Below are positions 34,057 through 44,780 of a DNA stretch of 64,000 bases, one piece after another; within the stretch, counting starts at the first letter, position 1, and each line of letters opens with the position of its first letter. A model generated the notes under the pieces. That model saw only the letters and a program-made list of their open reading frames with translations, was not told where the DNA came from and searched no databases. Source of the DNA: Paramarasmius palmivorus. Lineage: Eukaryota > Basidiomycota > Agaricomycetes > Agaricales > Marasmiaceae. Location: positions 124,001 to 188,000 of the forward strand of contig JAYKXP010000065.1 in assembly GCA_037176845.1 (NCBI GenBank). Direction: 5' to 3'. A program made the translations under genes and the position numbers.

Positions 34057-37000
34057 ATGCAAAATTCTACCCTCAAGTACTGTGTTGGATTCTTTCTGGG
34101 TTTTCTAGGTGCGTCTTCAGCCTTCTATATTGAGTACATGTCTTAATTGAATGATACAGCGCTACTATTGCCTGGCTTGCGCATGGAGTGTGCTCCAGCC
34201 CCCTCTGTCGGGACCTCTTCTGTCCCTACCTCTTCGGAGGAATTACAATTACCTGGATCATTCTATCACCCTACAGCCCATGTAATCGTTACTGCTGATC
34301 CACAGTACTGCACACGATATACTGCATGGTGCCTTCAATTACAATCTGCCAGTACCCCGTCTCTTCGGGGAATTACATCTTATACCTTATCTCTGAGGGA
34401 AAATTACTATTCAAATCCTATGCCCCTCGAAAACATGCTCCCAAGCATTTACTTCAATTGCATGCCCTATGCTGCTTCTCGAAGCATGCTCTCTGTTCGC
34501 GACCATAACAGTCTTTCTAATGCTCATTCTGTGTTTGTCCCTGCGGGCACTTGGGCTCTTCATGGCCCTTCTTATCCTATTCAAATAGATGAAGTCAATA
34601 ACATCTCACTTCCTCTCCGCTACAATGACATTGTTTATTCTACTCGAACTAACAACACAAGTGGCTCTTGCCATGGGGTACTGCATATGCCGTCTCTCAA
34701 TTTCTTGCATCAGGTTGATGCTCAAGTTTATTTCATCAATGAATGGGCGACTTGTAATATTGTACTTGATGCTGTGTATAGTGCAAGGCTTTTTCGACTA
34801 CGTCGTGCTTGCCTGTCACTTTGGAGTTGTCTTCGCATACTTATTGAATGTGCATGCAGCTCTCTGTCAATCTCTGCATGTGTATTAGAGCTTGCAGGTG
34901 CACTTCGCCGCACCATGCTTACTCTAATGCGGTATGTGTGCCTCAAAACAACTCAAAATTCAATGCTTCGGCATGACTTTAGGGCTGCTGTCAGTTTATT
35001 ACATCGAACAAAGTATGAAGTTAGCCATAACAATGCTTATGGTGGGGGCAGGAGGGCACTGATACCTTGGGATGTTTTTGAGCCCTACATCACTCCTAGT
35101 AATGTTCTACCAATATACAATGACACCTGTCGATTCAATGTTGTTAAACATGATCTTTTAACTCAAATAGCACCTGTTGACCATCATACTCATTTAGTAG
35201 CATCAGTTCCTATTAAACATATAATACCCTATATGAGTGTACGAGATGGCCGTACTGTGGCAAAGCTACATCGCGCATCAAACTACTCTACTATGTCAAC
35301 TCGTGATCTCAACAAGTATTTTACAGACCATTACTGTGTTATCTGTGAACAGACAACAACACTCATACACTTTCAGCCCTCGAACAAAGAGCAAGATCGC
35401 TTAAACACTCGTGAAAGACGTAAAAGATCAAAACTTCAGCTTGAGAAGGATCAGGAAGCTAAGACAGCACACATTCAATCATTGTTACTACCAAATATGT
35501 GTGTACAACAAGAATATTTTCCACCAGCTCCTGTAGATGTTGAGTTGACTGATACAATACTCCGTAATGCATGTGCAAAGTTTCAGCCTGCTCAGTTTCA
35601 AGAAGCTGGATGTGCTATATGTGGTCAGCTTACTATATTATCAGATTTAACACCAATTCGCAATGTTAAAAGGCTTCTGAAGGTCCTTGAAGTGAGTGGG
35701 GTTACTAGAAAAGAGCGCTTATCATCCAGAGATAAGGTTTGTGAATTGGATGGCCCTGTATATGCTTTAGACTGTAAATATGTGTGTAAACTATGTCGAG
35801 GTTCTTTATCCCAAGGAAAAGTTCCCAAAATATCTCTTGCAAGTGGACTCTGGCTTGGCAAGGTTCCACCAATACTTCAAGGCCTTTCTTATGTTGAAAA
35901 GCTTCTTGTAGCTAGAGTCAGACATACAGCCTGTTTTGTACGCATCTCAACTGGTGGTAGAAAAATGAAGGCTAATGCAATGGCATTTGAAGCACCTATT
36001 CCAAAAGTATATGATATCTTACCACCTCCCCGGAGTGACATAGATGAAGTTCTTGCAGTTCTGTTTACTGGTCCTGTTCAGCCAACAGTAGATGACTTTC
36101 ATAGAACACCCTTGTTAGTGCGCCGAAATGTTGTTAAAGAAGCTTTAACTTGGCTGATTCTTAATCATGTTGACTATACAGATATTAAGCTATCAGAAGA
36201 GCATTTAAATCAATATGATGAAGATACACCTCCATGTGCTGTTATGTGGAAAGAAGCTGATAATAACAAGTTTACTGAGTCACAGGCGATTCATGACAAT
36301 GATGAGGAAGATGGCACTGAAAGTGGTCCATGTGCATTTACTGTTCATGGTATAACTGGAGAGCATATAGAGGGACGTACAACTGATGAGCTTAAGGGAA
36401 TGGCAGCTCAATATTTCAACAGTGGTGGTAAGGTACTTAGCATAGGCCGTAAGGATTTTGGAGAGTCTATCTGGAAAAACCCTACATTATATCCTCGTAT
36501 GTTTCCTTGGCTTTTTCCATATGGGTTAGGTGGTCTTGGAACTAATAATCTAAGTGAGTCAGCACATAAGAAATACCTGCTAATGTATTATGACAAGCGG
36601 TTTCAACTTGACGAAAACTTTCCATTTGTGAGTTTCAGTCATGAACAAGTAAAATCTGCTACTCAGTCAGGCTGGCTACTTGCTGATAAATCATCATTTA
36701 GTGCTGTGGCTAATCGTCTTCTTAATCTCAACCAAACTGTGCTGGCAGACTTAGCAAATCGCATGGCTAATGGTGAGAAAGTTAAACCGCAAACACCTGA
36801 TGAGATGGCATGCTTTAAAACTTTGTCAGACCTAGATCGTGTTGCAGGAAAAGTTGCAGGTTCAACTACAACTAAACGATATATGCGAAATGAAGTTTGG
36901 TCACTTATTGCTCAGAAAGGTGCACCAACATGGTATATTACAATTTCACCTGCTGACAATCGCCATCCTTTATGTGTCTACTGGGCTGATAGTAATGAGG

Positions 37001-40000
37001 AGTTCAAGCCAATTCTCGAAGACTATAATAAGCGGTTAAGTCTAATATGTGACAATCCTGTCGCATGTGCACGTTTCTTTAACTATGTAGTCCAGGTTTT
37101 CATTACACATGTCTTAGGTTATAACACAGATCATCGAGGTTTATATGGTGACCATGATGCACATTATGGTACTGTTGAACAGCAAGGCCGACTAACTTTA
37201 CATCTTCATCTGCTTTTATGGCTTAAAGGTGCTCTTACACCACAACAAGTTCGAGAACGACTTGTTAACAATATGAAGGACTTTGAACATAAGTTAATTG
37301 CATATCTCGATAGTGTATTTGCTGGGCAATTTATAGATGCTTCAATGGAAGATGTAGATAAGGAAATATTTGCTATAAAACAGAATTCTAATTATTGTGA
37401 TCCAACTCTTACTCTTCCTGAATGTCCACCAAATGGTTGTGATGCTCATGTAATGAGTAATCTAGATTATCAATGTCATATGTGTCAGCCATATCTGGGA
37501 TGGCTTGCAAGATTTAAGAATTGTGTAAATGATCTAATATTCAAGACTAATAGACATGAATGTGATCCTAATTTAAAGAGAGATGGTACATTGAAGAAGA
37601 AACATATGTACAAAGGATGTCGTGATAACAAGTGGGGTATGTGTCGTGGTAGATTTCCTAGAACACTTGCTGAAGTAACTTCAATTGATCCTGAAACTGG
37701 TGCAATTATCTTTCGAAAAGATGAAGCATGGATTAATACATTCTCATATCCTTTAACATATCTTCTGAGATGTAACACTGATGTTACATATCTTGGCTCA
37801 GGTACTGCAATTAAAGCTGTTGTATTATATGTCACTGATTATATTACAAAAGCATCACTAAAGACACATGTAGTTTTTGATGCAATATTATCTGTATTCT
37901 CAAAGCATACCACTATGGTTCATGGTGAAGAATCAACACAAGAAAAGGCTCGGAAGATCCTAACTAAGATTGTGAATTTATTGACAACCAAAATGGAATT
38001 TGGTGCACCATTGATATGTTCATACCTACTTGGTTTTCCTGACCATTATACAGACCACTACTTTGTTCCACTATACTGGCAACAATATGTGGCTCGTGTT
38101 CAAGCTGATTGTGGCTCAGATGCTATAGATTCTAAACGTGAAAAAGTTACATTGATGAAAAGAGGCAGTCGAATTGTTGGTCTTTCACCTGTTGTTGATT
38201 ATACTGACAGACCTATAGAGGCTTCTGCATTATGCTTGTATGACTGGATTCGAATAGCTCATAGAGTTACTATCAAAACTGCTAACCGACAGAAAAAAGG
38301 AAATGAATCTAATTCATTGCCCAAGAATCATTATCACTTTTTGGCTTCACATGATCTGTCAGATACACATGTAGCCCGTCTGCAGAAAGACTCAGAGAAA
38401 GTGGTAGTTAACTTTCTTGGAGCTAATCTTCCACGTAGAGATCAAGGAGACCATGAGTATTATTGTTGTGTAATGTTAACTTTATTCAAACCCTGGCGAA
38501 ATGGCAAAGACCTTAAAGAGGATAATATGAAATGGTCAGATGTGTTCGGTCAACATAACTTCTCTCTAAGACAACAGAAATTAATGGATAACTTAATGAT
38601 AAAATACCAGTGTCTTGATGCTCGTGATGACTATCATGCACAAATGAGAAAGAATAATCAGCTTCAAAGTAGCTGGGATATTATGTATGATGATATTGAA
38701 GATGAAGATAGTATACCCATTGAACTTCCAGATGAATTAGCTGATGCTATTGGTGCTATCAAAGAAGTTGATACTAATGACTTTGAAACACCGGCTCAAA
38801 ATGCTGAGTATTCATTAAACTACCGTAAGCTTTTAGCTAAGAAGCTAGAAATACGTTCAATATTAGGTGATAGTGGATGGAATCGGACTATATCATCAGA
38901 GTCAAGAATGGCATATGATGATGAGTCAATTGCTATTCTTAAACACACTCGAGATTATTGGAAGACATGTTTAACAAAGAAACGAAAAGAAATATCTGAT
39001 CTTCGAGCTGGAAATGTTCCACAATATGTACGTACTGAGTTTATCACACAGCGCAATAATAAGGGAAGACTATATAGATCAACTGATACTGTGAAAGTCA
39101 TAAATAAAGCATACTTAGACAAGTCCTTTCATGCAGGTGTTAGTCAAAACCATATTGATAATACTCTAGCTCTATTTAATCTCAATGATGAGCAAAAGAG
39201 AGCATTTCATATTATAGCCAATCATGCATCTCTATCTGATTCAGGTCAATTGAAAATGTATATTGGAGGTATGGGTGGTACTGGAAAGTCTACTGTATTG
39301 AAAGCTCTAATGCATTTCTTCCAGCTGAGAAATGAAAGCTATCGGCTACTTGTAGTTGCTCCCACTGGAAGTGCAGCTGCTCTCCTTGGAGGATCAACAT
39401 ATCATTCTGCATTTGGAATAAGTGAATACTCTAAGAATACCAATCTATCTAGTGTACGAGAGAGACTTATTGGTGTTCAGTATGTGTTTTTGGATGAAGT
39501 GTCAATGCTCTCAGCCTGGGAGTTATATCGTATTAGTAGACAGCTATGTCTTTGTCTCCTCAAGGAAGATGTTGAATTTGGTGGTTTAAATATGATTTTT
39601 GCTGGTGACTTTGCTCAACTACCTCCTCCAGTTGGTGGTGAAAGTATATCCCTTTATGGTCGACGAATTGGTATGCTACGAAGCACAGTGCGTCAGCAAG
39701 AAGAAGCCATAGGCAAGTCTCTCTGGCATCTTGTTACAACTGTTGTTATACTACGTCAAAATATGAGACAGAAGACACAAAGTGAAGCAGATTCAAAGTA
39801 TCGAACAGCTCTTGAAAATATGCGGTACAAAAACTGTACTCCTGCTGATATAGCCTTCCTCAACTCACTAGTTACTACAACATTAGAAGGTGGTACTTCA
39901 GTCTGTGATGAGAATTTCAGAAATGTTGCAATTATCACAGCATTAAATATTCAAAAGGATGAAATCAATTCAATTGGTGCTGAACGTTTTGCACATGAGG

Positions 40001-41889
40001 CCAATCAAAGGCTTCATCACTTCTATTGTGAAGATACCATTAAGTCTGATCCCCGCTCAAGTAGAGAAGAGTCCCAGTATATTCAGCTCAAACAGATGAC
40101 ACCAGAGTGGCAAGAATATCTTTGGAAATTAGACCCATGTAGCTCTGATACTCTGACACCACCTAGGCTAAGTATATGTAAAGGTATGCCAGTAATGATT
40201 CGAAAGAATCTGGCTACTGAACTAAATATCACACGTGGACAAGAAGCTACAGTTTATGGTTGGACTTGCAGAGGGCCATCTAACAGACAGAGACTTGATA
40301 CACTATTTGTTAAACTTACAAATCCACCATCTGATGTACAGATTGAAGGATTGCCTCTTAATGTTGTTCCAATTACTCCAACTTCTGAACAATGTATTGT
40401 TAGACTTCCACATGGAAAGGGTAAATTTATAAAAGTATTTCGTACACAAGTTGATGTTGTACCTTGTTTTGCCATGACTGACTTTTCTTCACAAGGTAAA
40501 ACAAGAGGCTATAATCCTGTTCACTTGAATAATTGTCATGACTTTCATGGATATTATACAGCACTTTCCCGTGGCTCTTCAGCAGCAGGGACTGTCATTC
40601 TTCAGAGCTTTGATCAAGGGAAAATCACTGGAGGCTTACAAGGCTCTGCACTTAGACAAGAATACCGTGAACTTGAATTATTGGATGATATCACCAAGAG
40701 AAGATATGAGGGCAACCTTCCAATTACAGTTCAAGGCAATACACGAAATACTTTAATCAGCTCTTTCCGTAAAGTCATGGGTGATTCATATGTACCATCA
40801 GCTGTTTATTCTACAATTAGATGGAATAATAGAGATCCACTTACTGAGTTAGATATTGAAGAGCTGGCATGGGAAATTGTATCTCACAATAAAAAGACTA
40901 AGGACAGCAAGAAAGATAGTACATCCTCACAATCTAAACAATCAACTCATACATCTGACTTAAAGAAGCGAGCATACTCTGACTTAAACCTAACTGATAC
41001 TACTAATAGTAATAAACGTCTACGAGTTAACCACAGTGATATATCACATATGGAATCACTATCAGCACCAATTTGGTTAGACAACAGCTGTGCATATGAC
41101 GCTACTATTGCTGTCCTTTGGCCATTATGGTGTACTGATTCTAATCTATGGACCAATAAATTTGAGACACTTGGCAATCCAATCTTGCATCAAGTTCAGA
41201 GCTATTTCCAATCTTGTTTAAATGGCAATATATCTATCTCAGAAGCACGCAATCTATTTAGAAGCTGTCTCATTGAAACAAATCCTGCTAAGTTTAAATA
41301 TGGAGAGTTTGCCTCTGTAACAGAGATTCTTGAAACAATAATTTGCCACCAAAGATATACTATAAAACGGTTTGATAGATGTATAAGATGTGAAGTTATC
41401 AACTCAGGACAGATTGAAAATCAGCGCTCACTGTTAATTGAGCAACCAAATGAACTGTTTCTATCTATTTCACATCTGATTCGTAGACTGACTTCTGGTC
41501 GTACATCCAACCATTTAAGTGCTTGTAATCAATGTATGGGTGAAGTAACATCTTTATACTCTTTTGAAGATGCTCCGCCACTACTTGTCTTTTCAATACG
41601 GGAATGGGGTCCTGAAAGAAAAATGCCTTATATTGATGTTGAAATTACATTACCAGTTAATCAGTCTTTAAGATCTTATAGACTTGCTGGAGTAATCTAC
41701 TATAATGGTAGTCACTTTATTGCTCGTGCATTAGATGACCATAGTAAGGTATGGTTTCATGATGGACTATCATCAACTGCTAGCCAGCGTAGCAAGTATA
41801 TATTGAATAAAGATTTATCCAAAGGTACATTAGACTTTACTACTTGTCGTGGGTATAAAGCCTCATTTGTGTTCTATGTAGAATGTTAA
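34057..41889 (+). CDS. Helitron Rep-helicase with C-terminal USP-like peptidase
   Basis: This protein would transpose the element by rolling circle: HUH nuclease cutting, then PIF1-type unwinding. I propose a short first exon 34057-34108 spliced (51-nt intron, GTGCGT..ACAG) to 34160-41889, giving 2,593 residues. The added start MQNSTLKYCVGFFLGFLALLL is strongly hydrophobic; without it the first Met is MECAPAP. Zinc-finger-like CxxC pairs follow (CVICEQ, CAICGQ, CKLCRG). The Rep HUH motif is HLH at 1032-1034, with tyrosines 1241 and 1245 in YVTDYITK. The helicase has Walker A GGTGKST (1723-1729), DEVSM (Asp1796) and GDFAQLPPP. The tail (about 2315-2593) has Cys2328 in NSCAYD, CxxC pairs at 2425/2428 and 2473/2476, His2536 in GSHFIAR and Asp2552 in FHDG, as in ubiquitin-specific proteases. 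The long frame is intact, so it may be active. Confidence 0.9.
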
Positions 41890-41964
41890 TTGATATCTAT
41901 AATCTCACTTATGTTGGTAATTGTATTTCTAAAATAAAAGAACCCCTTAAACCGAACTCGGCTC
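41890..41964 (+). other. Helitron 3' untranslated region
   Basis: This AT-rich stretch contains aataaaag (near 41933), a possible polyadenylation signal about 45 nt after the stop codon. Confidence 0.4.
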
Positions 41965-41997
41965 GTTGGAGGTTTACTCCAACCCACTCCCAGCTAG
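41965..41997 (+). other. Helitron 3' terminus: hairpin plus CTAG
   Basis: A 7-bp stem with a 5-nt loop (41965-41983) stands ten bases before the terminal CTAG. This is the replication-termination structure of Helitrons and defines the right boundary. Confidence 0.85.
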
Positions 41998-42041
41998 TCA
42001 GATACTTGAAGGAGCAGAGCCAAATGTAATACGAAGCTCAC

Positions 42042-42522
42042 CATCCGCGGATAAATCCGATACGTTGACCACGAGCCACACAATACCAGCGAGCATCAGG
42101 TGGAGGAAGATTCACCACCGCATTGCAGTTATGGCAGACTAAGGTCATAGTAGGGACCGCTTTGGCGGCCTGTGGATTCTCCACCGTAATCTGATAATGA
42201 GTTTCGACGAATCTTGATAGATAGTCTGTCGTACATGTGCAAACTAATCAGACATGTCCGTCAAGAAACAAATAAACAAGCTTCTACTCACTTTTCTTCA
42301 CTACGGCCTCCAACACACCATCGAGAGTGGCGTTCTCGGCCTCAGAGAGGTTGTCGAGGACTGAGGCATCGGCTCCAGCTATCGAGGATCAACGCGAGTC
42401 GACTACGAGAATCAATTTGGCATCTTACAAGTCCAAGAGGCTTCGACGACGCCTGCAAGAGCGCGAACCAAAGGAGGATCTGGAAGGGTAGGTTGAGGTT
42501 CAACAGTGGGAACGTAATCCAT
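42042..42522 (-). pseudogene. Viroplasmin/RNase H1-N-like gene, 3' part cut off by the Helitron
   Basis: Three exons on the minus strand read from ATG 42522 (MDYVPTVEPQPTLPDPPLV) through SGADASVLDNLSEAENAT to a zinc-knuckle-like CHNC and the motif RWYCVARGQRIGFIRGW, typical of the small viroplasmin / RNase H1 N-terminal domain that binds nucleic-acid duplexes. All introns are canonical. After the final Trp codon (donor GTGAGC at 42041) the intron runs into the Helitron end at 41997, so the rest of the domain and the stop are gone. The Helitron CTAG supplies an AG that could act as acceptor; splicing there would add about 25 foreign codons. A TATA box (42602-42595) lies about 73 nt upstream. 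Confidence 0.7.
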
Positions 42523-42594
42523 TGTTTGCTGGCAAGAGGAAGCGTGCGCACGAAGGAGGAAAAGAAATTGGAAGGTAATGGGAATTCCTTTCAG

Positions 42595-42602
42595 TTTATA
42601 TA
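42595..42602 (-). promoter_or_regulatory. TATA box of the truncated viroplasmin-like gene
   Basis: TATATAAA on the minus strand is about 73 nt upstream of the ATG at 42522. Confidence 0.5.
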
Positions 42603-43001
42603 GCAAGGACATGCTTACTCAAGTAAGGCATACTCGCTTAGAAGGATCATCGATATGGAATGTAGCGTGTGCTCAACTGGACTTTGATTCTGACTCGAAC
42701 GAACGTGGACGCGAGAAAGGAGTGCGCTGCTCAGGAACGAGTCACAGGTGCCATATGCTACTTCTATTGATCCTGTTTTGCTAGTAGTCGAATGTCAGAT
42801 TAGATATTTCGACAGCATGCAATCTTGGGGGACGACAGAGGATCAAACAACCCTCTTTGTCAGGTCCGTGATTTACATACACAAGAAGCTGACGAGGCTC
42901 CTCGTATTTGTCGGTTGGATCAGCTTATACAGTAAGGGCGCACTGCTGTACAAGAACGATGATATTTTAGTACAAGAAACGATATAGGGTTACATTCAAT
43001 A

Positions 43002-44780
43002 TCATACAAAACAAAGATAGTACGAATGAATGCTTCCACTAAAGTCAAAGTCCGATCTGAATGTCGCGCCTGTTTTCAGCGACTACGCAGTACGATAAGA
43101 GACCAGTCTGAGATATAGAAGGGAGACTACGTACATATTCGGATTGTCATCGCGATATTGGCCAGACCGGCAAGGACGTGCTTATGATCCTCAGCTACGC
43201 TTTGCTCGGAATCTTCGGTAGCCTCCCTCTCTTCTAAGAAACACACGGTGAGAGTGGTCCAGATTCGGCCGTTTAGTCCTCGCGTGGGCGAACAAACCAT
43301 CGTGATCTAAAACCATCGTGAGTCGAAAACCAAAAATAAGATATGACTGGACATACGCGAATCAACTCCGGATTTACAGGCGGAAGGCTGTTTAGCGTGG
43401 CGAAGGCCGCGCTAGCTACTGCAGCCGTAGGTGCAAGAGCAGTAGAAGTGGAACACCCAAATCCACACCACTCAGCGACGCATGTTGCAATAACACTCGC
43501 GTTGTGTCGATATCGAGACCTTACCCCCAGTGTATCGGTCAAGATACCGTCTAACGTGGCCATGAACTCTTCGTCGGCAGCTTCCTCCATAGAGGCGACA
43601 TCGTGATGAAGATCGCCTACATCCTGGTCGGTCTCCTCGGAGCTCAGTTCCTCGATGAAGCCAGACCGTGGTCGTGTTACCGCAAGCTCCACAACGGGCG
43701 CTAGGGTATATGACTGTAACAAGGTATGATGGCGATAAGGAACGGTCTCGATAGAAGCAAAATGGGATGCATCGACGCCCATCTGCCACGAAACAGCAGC
43801 TGCAAGTTCAGGACTGCCCGGGTAGTTGACTCCGTACGGCAATGGTACGGGAGGTAGCTCGACGCAGAGCGAAGGCGGCGCTAGAAGACTTCTCGGTAAT
43901 AGGTTAACCTCGGAGGTGGGTACCACGACGTCGAGAGCAGTTAAAGGCGGGTTGACCTTTACAGCATCACCCTTGAAGTAGGGCATTGTCAAGGTCGTGT
44001 TGACACCTTGTGGGCGAGTGAAGTCGATGGATACGCGGCGCTCTAGAGTAGTGTAAGGGAATAACATGACCATGTGGGTTGCAGTGACTAAGTTCATGTA
44101 TATCGCTGGAATGAGAATTAGTTTTTTAGTCTATTGAACGGAAATTTTGGAACGGCTTACTGGATGTCATGGCAAACATAAGATCAAAGGCTGAACCGTT
44201 GCTCGCCACGATCTGTACCCTCCTCTGCGAAGAATCACAGAAGTTGTAGACATTAGCGACCAGAGCATGGTCGACCAAAGGCGAATATGTGTTCTTGTTG
44301 GCCCGGAAGGTGTTACTAAAACTGTCCTCCATCCAGATGATATCTGAATGGTCGTCTGGCCACTCGTGTTCGGGTCGACTGGGCATGAAAACGAATCCGG
44401 CCTTGAGAAAGAACATGAGCAGCCGGGAGACATACTTCGCCTGAACTATTATCTCCAACGGGGCGTCGCTGTTGGGAACGGTGAACATGCCGAGGGCGCA
44501 GGCTCCGACGATGATAGCTCCGGTCTCGAATTGGAGGACGCGAAAAGTATCCCATAAACCAAGAACCAGAAACCATAGGACCGTTTGCATGTATTTTCGG
44601 ATGCAGCTGTTTTTTACCTCTGTCTTGACATTGTCGGCGTCGTTGACTTGTTGAAATTGAGGAGGATCACCTAGAAGAAGTTCCAACGCCATATGGCCAC
44701 TGAGTTTGAGTGATTAGTTACGATGTTGGAGGAAAATTCAACGAAGACGCTCACAGGTTCCCCAAAAACAGGTTCACCAT
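43002..44780 (-). CDS. Unknown membrane-associated protein
   Basis: No family is recognised. A model with at least five exons reads in phase: ATG 44780 (MVNLFLGNL), an intron to GHMALELLLGDPP, then a hydrophobic region (YMQTVLWFLVLGLWDTFRV and TGAIIVGACALGMFTV) suggesting one or two membrane spans, and a second hydrophobic stretch (VSRLLMFFLKAGFVF). An intron near 44160 leads to a 200-residue Pro/Val-rich part ending in an acidic stretch (SSEETDQDVGDLHHDV). The last exons encode LNGRIWTTLTVCFLEERE and HKHVLAGLANIAMTIRI and end at TGA 43002. One possible intron within 43550-43440 is uncertain because the frame stays open through it. The neighbouring genes are Helitron-damaged; this one appears complete. 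Confidence 0.55.

Larger units (their letters stand above)
33817..41997 (+). mobile_element. Autonomous Helitron, probably full length
   Basis: The 3' end is well defined: a hairpin GTTGGAG-GTTTA-CTCCAAC at 41965-41983, ten bases, then CTAG at 41994-41997 followed by a T, the classical Helitron terminus. The proposed 5' end is TCTATATT at 33817 after an A, matching the TC start and A|T target rule; it is a motif match only and another TC is possible. The element would be 8,181 bp and encodes one Rep-helicase protein. It is visibly richer in A/T than the flanking genes. No inverted terminal repeats or target duplication are expected or seen. Confidence 0.8.

Noticed and set aside
34728..34946. 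Minus-strand frame inside the Helitron coding region
   Set aside because: It is a shadow of the 2,593-residue frame.
43343..43606. Plus-strand frame within the membrane-protein gene
   Set aside because: It is antisense to a well-supported multi-exon gene.
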